Of a DNA stretch of 6,192 nucleotides, positions 1-6,084 are shown piece by piece. Under the pieces are notes generated by a model, which saw nothing but the letters and a program-made list of their open reading frames with translations, had not been told where the DNA came from and made no database searches. Made by a program: the position numbers and the translations under genes. The first letter of the stretch is position 1. Each line of letters begins with the position of its first letter. The stretch is from JBCDCP01 sp039181495 (GTDB lineage Bacteria; Pseudomonadota; Alphaproteobacteria; Rhizobiales; Tepidamorphaceae): positions 1-6,192 of the forward strand of contig JBCDCP010000149.1 of the NCBI GenBank assembly GCA_039181495.1. Reading direction: 5' to 3'.

Positions 1-2
1 CA

Positions 3-2564
3 TTTGCCGACGCGCGCGGTGTGTCTGATGCGAAGTTCTACGTCAACGACAACAACCAGAAGGCCGTTCTTAGCGATCCGCTCATCATGCCCGGAGCCGA
101 TGGAGCGCTTGCGCCATTGTTTGGCGTCAACGCTGACAATTTCGCCTATGTCGCCAATGATCAGGACTATCAGGTCCTGAACGCAACGATCACAGCCTGG
201 TTCAACCCCGTCGATCTGGGCGGCAAGCAAACGATCTTTGCCAAAGACGAGCGCAATGCCGATGGTGGCGGCCACTTCCATGTGCGTGTCGATGATGACG
301 GTAAGCTGTTCATCCGCGTGGCCGAAGGCGAAGGGAAGAACGATGGCGGATACAACCACGAATGGAAGTCCAAGAAGTCAATCGTTCAGGAAGGAAACTG
401 GCAACACATCGCGCTGACGATCGGAGCTGAAGGCGTGGTCGTCTATCTGAACGGAGCGGCACAGGCGGACAGCCAGTTCGATACGCTTGGCGGCGATCCG
501 AAAGTGCCGATGAGCGAGTTTGTAGGTGGGTATCTGATCGGCAATGACAAGCCGCTGGTCATCGGTGCAAACACCCGCGTGTCCGAATACACAGATACCG
601 CCGAAGCCCTTGGTGTGGATGAGGATCTTGGGCAGTTCTTTGAAGGCGGTATCTCCGATATCGGCATTTGGGGCGGCGATACTCCGGACGATGCATTGAA
701 CGCAGAGCAGGTCGCCGAGCTCTACGCTAATGGCCCCGGCGATCTATCGTCAGCACCGCCGGCTGCCGCGCCGGCCGTTCTGGTTTCCGATGACGAGATC
801 AACGGCAATGGCGGCGATGACGAAATCGATGGCGGCGCTGGCAATGATGATCTCGACGGCGGTGCCGGAAACGATCTGGTCTACGGTGGCTACGGCGATG
901 ACCTGGTCGATGGCGGCGCGGGCGATGACACGCTGATGGGTGGTCATGGCCGTGACTACCTGCGCGGTGGTGACGGCGATGACCTGATCAAGAGCCTTGC
1001 GGATGATCGTGAGCCGGAAATCGCGCAGGAATTCGACCGCTCCGATGATCCCGACTACGAGCTCGATTTCGCAAGCCGCATGCTCTACCCCTCGCAGGCG
1101 AACATGCCTTCCAATGATGTCCTCGAAGGCGGCGATGGCGCGGATGAGTTCTTCTTCCAGACACTCATCAACGGCAAGCTCGACATTATCAATCGCCACG
1201 TCAATGACGACCGAACGATCAACTGGCATGGCGTTGCCGGTGAAAACAACAATGTTCACGACCATTGGGTGGATGGGGTCGGCGATGACTTGATCAAGGA
1301 CTTCGATCGGACTGAAGGCGACAAGATCACCATCGATGGCCATACAACCGAAGTCTCTGAAATTCGCATGGTTGATGCGGATGGAGATGGTGATGTCGAC
1401 GACTCGGTCATGCAGCTCCGATCCAACCAAGGCAATGGCGGCGGTGCCCACAACCTTGACCTTTTGGGAACGATCACAGTCCTGAACACCGAGATCACCG
1501 AAGCCGACTACACCACCAATGCAGGGTCCCATGCGGGCATCGTCAGAACCATCGATGAATACAAGGAAGCGATCACACCATTGGTGAATGAAGCATCCGG
1601 CGATCCATGGTGGCAGAGCCTTGCCGATGCACCTCCCGCATCTGACGATACACCAGCAGACGACGAACCCCCAGCAAGCGAGGATGACGGTACGCCAGAA
1701 GAGAACGACGACAATGGTGAGTTACCGCCACCCACCACGGGTCTGTTCGACCCTTTCGCAGATCAGGTTTCAGCCGAAGCGGGAACTAGCGGAAACGACC
1801 TGTTTGAGGGTGCCGATGCGTCCGATAGGTTCAACGGCCGAAATGGCGACGACCTTGCTTTGGGCGATGATGGAGCTGATCTTCTCAGAGGAAACCGCGG
1901 CAACGACCGGCTTGCTGGAGAAGATGGCAACGACCGGGTGAACGGCGGTTTTGGCAATGACATTGTCAGCGGTGGTGATGATGACGACCGGGTCAACGGC
2001 GGACGCGGCATCGACATTGTCATGGGCGACGATGGTAACGACCGCGCCAATGGCGGCCAGGGCAACGATGTGGTCCTTGGTGGCGAAGGCGATGACCGCG
2101 TGAATGGCGGAGACGGCGATGACATCCTGATCGGCGGCGACGGGGCCAATATCTACAATGGTGGCCGCGGCACAGACACCGCAGTCTTGTCTGGCGATAT
2201 CGATGATTATGATGTCAACCTTCGTGCCAACCGTATGGCCTTCGAGGATTCAGAGGGGGAGAGGTCGGTTCTGCGGAACGTCGAGCAAGTCTACTTCTCC
2301 GGCTCTGGCGAGTCCTACACATTCGCCGATGGTGAACTGACCGAGGTTGCATCACTGGCAAGTTTCGAATCCCTGCTCGCCGAAGCCTTCGTCTCCGATA
2401 CTCTGTCAAAGCTCGTCGATACCGACGATGACGTCATGGCTTTGTCAGCTATGGGTCTTCTCGGCGATACGGCCCCACCTGCAGCAACAGCGTCGATTGC
2501 GAGCGACAGTGTAGACGTCGCAGCACTCACCATCGCTGACGACGAAGATCTCCGCATCCTCTGA
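3..2564 (+). CDS. RTX calcium-binding protein with LamG-like domain, T1SS substrate (5' partial)
   Basis: Probably a large extracellular or surface protein exported by the adjacent T1SS. The frame is open to the window edge and the GTG at 21 has no Shine-Dalgarno sequence, so I treat it as 5'-truncated; residue numbers count from that GTG (847 aa to the stop). Residues about 33-240 form a LamG/concanavalin-like jellyroll: ITAWFNP strand, GNWQHIALTIG and VVVYLNG core, closing FEGGISDIGIWGG. Such domains often bind glycans. Residues 262-324 are seven RTX nonapeptides (GGxGxDxUx), predicted Ca2+ beta-roll. Residues about 368-520 are a mixed module with an EF-hand-like DADGDGDVDD (452-461) and GDDLIKDFDRTEGDKITI, as seen next to RTX repeats. 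Residues 536-574 are an acidic Pro-rich linker. Residues 588-722 are fifteen more nonapeptides, followed by a capping segment (VLRNVEQVYFSG). The last ~70 residues lack Cys, are rich in Asp/Ala/Ser and end DEDLRIL, consistent with an uncleaved T1SS signal. The ligand is unknown. Family is certain; substrate status is inferred from the neighbours. Confidence 0.93.
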   Translation, partial: FADARGVSDAKFYVNDNNQKAVLSDPLIMPGADGALAPLFGVNADNFAYVANDQDYQVLNATITAWFNPVDLGGKQTIFAKDERNADGGGHFHVRVDDDGKLFIRVAEGEGKNDGGYNHEWKSKKSIVQEGNWQHIALTIGAEGVVVYLNGAAQADSQFDTLGGDPKVPMSEFVGGYLIGNDKPLVIGANTRVSEYTDTAEALGVDEDLGQFFEGGISDIGIWGGDTPDDALNAEQVAELYANGPGDLSSAPPAAAPAVLVSDDEINGNGGDDEIDGGAGNDDLDGGAGNDLVYGGYGDDLVDGGAGDDTLMGGHGRDYLRGGDGDDLIKSLADDREPEIAQEFDRSDDPDYELDFASRMLYPSQANMPSNDVLEGGDGADEFFFQTLINGKLDIINRHVNDDRTINWHGVAGENNNVHDHWVDGVGDDLIKDFDRTEGDKITIDGHTTEVSEIRMVDADGDGDVDDSVMQLRSNQGNGGGAHNLDLLGTITVLNTEITEADYTTNAGSHAGIVRTIDEYKEAITPLVNEASGDPWWQSLADAPPASDDTPADDEPPASEDDGTPEENDDNGELPPPTTGLFDPFADQVSAEAGTSGNDLFEGADASDRFNGRNGDDLALGDDGADLLRGNRGNDRLAGEDGNDRVNGGFGNDIVSGGDDDDRVNGGRGIDIVMGDDGNDRANGGQGNDVVLGGEGDDRVNGGDGDDILIGGDGANIYNGGRGTDTAVLSGDIDDYDVNLRANRMAFEDSEGERSVLRNVEQVYFSGSGESYTFADGELTEVASLASFESLLAEAFVSDTLSKLVDTDDDVMALSAMGLLGDTAPPAATASIASDSVDVAALTIADDEDLRIL
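804..992 (+). repeat. RTX block 1: seven 27-bp nonapeptide repeats
   Basis: Seven consecutive in-frame nonapeptides, starting GNGGDDEID, GGAGNDDLD and GGAGNDLVY and ending GGDGDDLIK. The GGxGxDxUx consensus is kept in nearly every copy, so a Ca2+-binding parallel beta-roll of about three and a half turns is predicted. Position 7 varies (E, D, L, L, T, Y, L) and shows no higher-order periodicity, unlike block 2. Confidence 0.93.
1782..2186 (+). repeat. RTX block 2: fifteen 27-bp nonapeptide repeats
   Basis: Fifteen consecutive nonapeptides run from GTSGNDLFE to GGRGTDTAV. The first five are diverged (for example GADASDRFN, GNRGNDRLA), the middle eight are regular, and copy 14 (GGDGANIYN) lacks the usual Asp at position 6. 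A typical RTX capping segment follows directly. The block is separated from block 1 by about 260 residues of other sequence. Confidence 0.92.
1917..2132 (+). repeat. Four tandem 54-bp (18-residue) super-repeats inside RTX block 2
   Basis: Nonapeptides 6-13 of block 2 alternate strictly between a DR(V/A)N type and a D(I/V)(V/L)x type: GEDGNDRVN/GGFGNDIVS, GGDDDDRVN/GGRGIDIVM, GDDGNDRAN/GGQGNDVVL, GGEGDDRVN/GGDGDDILI. The units start at 1917, 1971, 2025 and 2079. At DNA level gaccg(g/c) and aa(c/t)ggcgg recur at equivalent places. Two nonapeptides make one beta-roll turn, so one face would carry stacked Arg and Asn and the other Ile/Val. The array probably grew by duplication of 54-bp units. 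Confidence 0.85.
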
Positions 2565-2571
2565 AACAAAC

Positions 2572-2578
2572 AGGGAGG
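2572..2578 (+). promoter_or_regulatory. Candidate ribosome binding site (AGGGAGG) for the ABC transporter gene
   Basis: The only strong Shine-Dalgarno-like sequence in the 50-nt gap after the RTX gene. It lies 36 nt before the ATG at 2615, too far for normal use. The stem-loop immediately downstream, if folded, would leave only about 9 nt between this site and the ATG. Its role as the functional site is inferred. Confidence 0.45.
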
Positions 2579-2605
2579 CCGGCGCGAACACCTTTTCGCG
2601 CCGGC
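2578..2605 (+). promoter_or_regulatory. Perfect 11-bp stem-loop between the RTX gene and the ABC gene
   Basis: GCCGGCGCGAA (2578-2588) is the exact reverse complement of TTCGCGCCGGC (2595-2605), with loop CACCTT. It begins 13 nt after the TGA of the RTX gene. A run of six T (2620-2625) follows, but 14 nt past the stem and inside the predicted ABC coding sequence, so this is not a canonical intrinsic terminator. Plausible roles are partial attenuation, 3'-end protection of the abundant substrate mRNA, or folding that brings the upstream ribosome binding site near the ATG at 2615. Confidence 0.8.
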
Positions 2606-2614
2606 GGCAACCGT

Positions 2615-4630
2615 ATGGATTTTTTGCTTGAGATCTGCGGCACTGAGCCAATGTCCAAAGCTGGTGCCTTGGAGATGTTCAATGCATTGGTTTGTGAGGG
2701 AAAGGGCAGGCTGGCTACCATGCTGGATGGGCATGGCGGCATAGTGATCGCAACGCCGCTTGGCATAGTTCTGACCGCCGCGGTTTGGGTCTGGTGGGCA
2801 GAGCGCGAACGTCGCGCCTTCGACCCCCTAATAAGCTTCGGCGATGTTCATAGTGTGGGGGAACATCCTGATCAGGACCATCAGGCCGAGACGCGAAATG
2901 CCGTGCCGTTGAAGACAGTCCAGCACGCGATATGGACTTGCCGCAATCCGATCGTCGGCGTTCTCGTGTTCAGCCTGGTCATCAATCTACTGATGCTGAC
3001 CGGCCCATTGTTCATGCTGCAAATCTACGATCGCGTTCTGGCCAGCCGTAGTGTCCCGACCTTGGTGGCACTGCTGGGCATTGTGGCAGCTCTGTTTGCG
3101 ATCATGGGTATTCTGGATCTCATTCGGATGCGCGTGCTTTCGCGCGCCGGTGTCCGCATCGACCGTCTGCTGCGGGATGGCGCGTTCAGGGCAATGCTCA
3201 ACCAAGCGGGCCCGGGATCCCGAAATCGGGCTCAATTGGGCGGCGACCTCGATCGCCTCAAACAGTTCTTTGCCAGCCCCGCTCCTGGGGCCCTCCTCGA
3301 CGTGCCCTGGGCGCCGCTTTACTTCGTGATCATCTATGCGTTCCACCCCTTGCTCGGCCTGGTCGCGCTCGCCGGTGCAGGCTGTCTGGTGGTGCTGTCG
3401 CTGCTCAATGAGATCTTGTCACGTTCGTTGCTTGAGCGATCAGCGGAAGCCAGCGAGGAGACCCAGAGTCTCGCAGAAAGCGCCACAAGCAATGCCGAGA
3501 CCATGAACGCCATGGGACTTGCCGCCCATTGTGGCCATCGGTGGTGGGAGATGCGTGATGCCGCCAGTCTCAAGCAGTTGCAGGCGAACGATCGCGTTAC
3601 CGGGTTCACGATCTGGGGCAAGACACTCAGGCTCTTTCTGCAATCTTTGATCCTCGCTACCGGCGCCTATCTCGTCATTGGTCAGGAAGTGACCGCCGGT
3701 GTCATGATCGCAGCCTCGATCATACTGTCACGTGCGCTTTCACCCATTGAACAATGCATTGGGCAATGGCGGACAATAACAGGGGCACGGCGCGCTGCTT
3801 CGCGGCTTGGCGATCATCTTAAGGCACTACCCGAGTCGGACTACCGGACAACGCTCCCCACGCCTGAGGGAGCGGTCGTCGCCGAGGCAATCTATGCCGG
3901 ACCGCCGGGAGAACGGGAACCAATCCTCAAGGGCGTGACATTTCCTCTTGCACCAGGGTGTGTTCTCGCAGTCATCGGTCCCAGCGCATCGGGGAAATCG
4001 ACGCTCGCGCGTTGTCTCACAGGTGTCTGGCCGCTGCTGCGCGGCGCCATCCGATTGGATAGTGCGCCGTTGACGATGTGGCCCGAGGATCAGCGTGCAG
4101 CGGCAATCGGCTACCTGCCGCAAGACGTGGTCTTTTTTGATGGCACCATTGCCGAGAACATCAGCCGGTTCCAGCCAGGTGACACAAACGCAGCACTCTT
4201 GGCCGCGACACAGATGGCACAGGTTCACCGGATGATCCTCGAATTGCCCGAGGGCTACCAGACGCGTTTGGGACCTAACGGGATCGCATTGTCCGGTGGG
4301 CAGCGACAGCGGCTTGGCTTGGCGAGAGCACTCTACGGTGATCCAAAGCTCATTGTGCTGGACGAGCCCAATGCGAGCCTCGACAAGGCAGGTGAAGCGG
4401 TGTTGTCCGAGGTGGTCCGCACGTTGCGGGGCTCACGTCGCACATGCGTCATCATCTCCCACCGCCCGTCTATCCTTCAGGAGGCCACGCACATTCTCGT
4501 TCTCAACCACGGTCGCGTCGGTGCGTTCGGTCCAAAGGATGAGGTGCTCAGTCGTGTTCGGGCTGCAAACAATCCGGCGACAGTACCACAAATACAATCT
4601 GAAGGAGGTCGTCTTGGTCGCGCGATTTAA
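2615..4630 (+). CDS. Type I secretion permease/ATPase, PrtD family
   Basis: Inner-membrane ABC exporter (half-transporter acting as a dimer) that uses ATP to drive RTX protein export. Predicted 671 aa. The family core starts near residue 97; membrane segments lie about 113-133, 146-168, 228-265 (two) and 338-380 (two), with the PrtD hallmark MLTGPLFMLQIYDRVLASRS after the first. The nucleotide-binding domain is intact: Walker A GPSASGKST at 455-463, Q-loop YLPQDV, signature LSGGQ at 559-563, Walker B LIVLDEP with D583/E584, and switch His616 in IISHRPS. The family is usually about 550-600 aa; here an unrecognised extension of about 95 residues adds an extra hydrophobic stretch (residues 43-62). 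The ATG at 2615 has no adjacent ribosome binding site; in-frame alternatives are ATG 2651, ATG 2720 (weak purine-rich lead AAAGGGCAGG) and GTG 2903. It lies 50 nt after the RTX gene and overlaps the next gene by 17 nt. Function is sure, the start is not. Confidence 0.93.
   Translation: MDFLLEICGTEPMSKAGALEMFNALVCEGKGRLATMLDGHGGIVIATPLGIVLTAAVWVWWAERERRAFDPLISFGDVHSVGEHPDQDHQAETRNAVPLKTVQHAIWTCRNPIVGVLVFSLVINLLMLTGPLFMLQIYDRVLASRSVPTLVALLGIVAALFAIMGILDLIRMRVLSRAGVRIDRLLRDGAFRAMLNQAGPGSRNRAQLGGDLDRLKQFFASPAPGALLDVPWAPLYFVIIYAFHPLLGLVALAGAGCLVVLSLLNEILSRSLLERSAEASEETQSLAESATSNAETMNAMGLAAHCGHRWWEMRDAASLKQLQANDRVTGFTIWGKTLRLFLQSLILATGAYLVIGQEVTAGVMIAASIILSRALSPIEQCIGQWRTITGARRAASRLGDHLKALPESDYRTTLPTPEGAVVAEAIYAGPPGEREPILKGVTFPLAPGCVLAVIGPSASGKSTLARCLTGVWPLLRGAIRLDSAPLTMWPEDQRAAAIGYLPQDVVFFDGTIAENISRFQPGDTNAALLAATQMAQVHRMILELPEGYQTRLGPNGIALSGGQRQRLGLARALYGDPKLIVLDEPNASLDKAGEAVLSEVVRTLRGSRRTCVIISHRPSILQEATHILVLNHGRVGAFGPKDEVLSRVRAANNPATVPQIQSEGGRLGRAI
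4602..4608 (+). promoter_or_regulatory. Ribosome binding site (AAGGAGG) that fixes a TTG start
   Basis: A near-perfect Shine-Dalgarno sequence inside the 3' end of the ABC gene, 5 nt before TTG 4614. No ATG or GTG lies at a suitable distance in the fusion-protein frame, so this site decides the start. The placement implies translational coupling with the ABC gene. Confidence 0.85.
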
Positions 4631-5573
4631 TCGCTCCGCAACGGCAGGGTACGAACGCGATGGAATCGGATCGCATCTGTTGCTTGGTTATGCCGTTATT
4701 TTTGCGCTGTTCGGTGTTGGCACCGTCTGGGCTGCTGCAACGCAGATTACCGGGGCGGTTGTCGCTCAGGGCACAGTGATCGTGCAGGGACGTGCGAAGG
4801 CCGTCCAGCATCCCGATGGCGGAACGGTTGCGCGGATCACCGTACGCGATGGAGATTTCGTCTTAGCCGGTGAAACGCTGATCGAACTCGATACCCAGGA
4901 CCTGGCCCAACAGCGAAGCGGGTTGACCGAACAGATCAATGCGTCTCTGGCGGAGATCGAACTGGTGAAGGCGGAACGCGAAAGCCTTTCGCCTCTGTTT
5001 GAGAAGCAACTTGTGACCCGGGCACGCATGGTGTCGCTGGATCGTGAAGCGGCGCGGCTTGAAGGTCAGCTGAGCCGGTTGAAATCAGCCGCGGCACAAA
5101 TTGATGCTCGTATTGATAAGGCCAAGATTGCCGCACCGGTTGATGGCTATCTCCTGGGCATGACTGTCCACACCATCGGGGGCGTAATCGCAGCTGGCGA
5201 AACGTTTGCGCAAATCGTTCCTGCGGACGACACCAGGGTCGTTGAGGCGCGCATTCAGCCAAGCGATATCGACAAGGTTTCCATCGGTCAGGGTGCGGTC
5301 ATCCGCCTCTCGGCACTTGATGGACAGGAGGCGCCGGAGCTTGCGGGAAACGTGATCCATGTTTCCGCCGACCGGATCGAGGATGAAGTGCGTGGTGCTG
5401 TGTTTTATGAGACGAGACTGGCGCTTGATCCAGAAACCACGCCGCGCTGGGTCTTCGATCGCATGCTGCCGGGCATGCCCGTGGAGGTGTTTGTTCGCAC
5501 CGGTGACCGCACGGTGCTGAGTTACCTCTTGAAACCGCTCAGTGACAGTCTGCGCCTCGCATTCCGGGAGTAG
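4614..5573 (+). CDS. HlyD/PrtE-family T1SS membrane fusion protein, unusually short
   Basis: Periplasmic adaptor linking the ABC exporter to an outer-membrane TolC-like channel. The TTG at 4614 is chosen because of the AAGGAGG 5 nt upstream; the frame extends further back only as a shadow of the ABC gene. Product 319 aa. Residues about 22-42 form the single N-terminal membrane anchor. Residues 63-93 are the first half of the lipoyl-like domain (AVQHPDGGTVARITVRDGD). Residues about 95-130 and 140-170 are the two helices, with a tip LVTRARMVSLDREAARLEG that matches T1SS adaptors. APVDG (174-178) and VHTIGGVI follow, then the beta-barrel, and a family-typical end SYLLKPLSDSLRLAFRE. Relatives run about 430-470 aa; the deficit lies in the helical hairpin, shortened on both arms while the tip and both lipoyl halves are kept. 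It could be a functional miniature adaptor or an internally deleted one; the uninterrupted frame and balanced arms favour function. Identity is secure. Confidence 0.9.
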   Translation: MVARFNRSATAGYERDGIGSHLLLGYAVIFALFGVGTVWAAATQITGAVVAQGTVIVQGRAKAVQHPDGGTVARITVRDGDFVLAGETLIELDTQDLAQQRSGLTEQINASLAEIELVKAERESLSPLFEKQLVTRARMVSLDREAARLEGQLSRLKSAAAQIDARIDKAKIAAPVDGYLLGMTVHTIGGVIAAGETFAQIVPADDTRVVEARIQPSDIDKVSIGQGAVIRLSALDGQEAPELAGNVIHVSADRIEDEVRGAVFYETRLALDPETTPRWVFDRMLPGMPVEVFVRTGDRTVLSYLLKPLSDSLRLAFRE

Positions 5574-6084
5574 CTGGTACAGCAATCCAAAATTGTCCGA
5601 ACACACACCGATGCCGTCGCCGGCGGCGAGATCAAGGTGACCGTTGGTGCCGCTATGGACTTCAACGCTGATAGCGGAAAAGGCCAGTCCTTCAGGCTAG
5701 GAAGAGGCAATGTCGGCAGGGATCAACCAAGGGGGCTGTTCGGAGACCAACTCGGCATCCTGGAAATTTTGTCCAAGACCTTCAGCAAGATTGGTTCCAT
5801 CGTGGGGTCGGCTTTTGGTTTCATTTGTAAAGCGATTGTCCGCTTCCAGCCCTTAGCAGACGTTCACCAGCGGCCTGGCCGCAGCTTCGATTTTGTCTTG
5901 AAGGCCCAGCCGCCAAGATAACCAAAAAGGGTATGGCTGGACGGACCGCTTATGCATCGATTAACCCGATCGAGCCATCAACGTTCGCGATTTGCTGCTC
6001 CTCATCCAACCGCGGCATGGACGGAATATGGCAGGCAATATCGCTGCGCAGGACGCGGGAACGCCGTGGGTAACATACCGTCAG
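5574..6084 (+). other. Non-coding or decayed stretch downstream of the T1SS operon
   Basis: I find no gene here that I can support. The frame of the fusion protein stays open past its TAG to a TAA at 5919-5921, but the extra residues look unlike any domain and the protein already ends as its family does. Minus-strand frames are broken by stops. A small imperfect hairpin lies at 5838-5861. No convincing intrinsic terminator for the T1SS operon was found. The compositional texture suggests decayed or intergenic sequence rather than an active gene. Confidence 0.55.
5838..5861. repeat. Small imperfect inverted repeat
   Basis: GTCCGCT (5838-5844) and AGCAGAC (5855-5861) are complementary over 7 bp with one mismatch; read on the minus strand the mismatch becomes a G-U wobble. 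The loop is 10 nt. From memory, intergenic sequences of the kind 'gtccgctt...agcggac' recur in many alphaproteobacterial genomes; that this is one of them is an inference. There is no T-run, so terminator function is not supported. Confidence 0.35.

Noticed and set aside
804..992. Tandem repeats as a CRISPR array or minisatellite
   Set aside because: The 27-bp period is the RTX nonapeptide codon unit, with no unique spacers between direct repeats.
750..1532. 260-codon open frame on the minus strand opposite the first RTX block
   Set aside because: It is the antisense shadow of repeated Gly/Asp codons, giving low-complexity Val/Ile/Ala runs. No ribosome binding site or domain is visible, and the + strand protein is unmistakable.
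4296..4613. Upstream in-frame extension of the fusion protein to an ATG at 4296
   Set aside because: This stretch encodes the signature, Walker B and His-switch motifs of the ABC protein in another frame. Its translation in this frame has no membrane anchor or HlyD features, and a strong ribosome binding site precedes TTG 4614.
5574..5921. Frame of the fusion protein stays open past its TAG for another 115 codons (stop-codon readthrough or a separate 94-aa gene from GTG 5637)
   Set aside because: The fusion protein already ends with the family-typical C-terminus. The extra residues match nothing I recognise, and the GTG at 5637 lacks a clear Shine-Dalgarno sequence.
5965..6084. Continuation of the partial minus-strand frame beyond its TAG (6085-6087) as one gene with an in-frame stop
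   Set aside because: The frame does stay open to a TAA near 5964, but the residues after TAG show no recognisable domain, so a pseudogene call is not supported.
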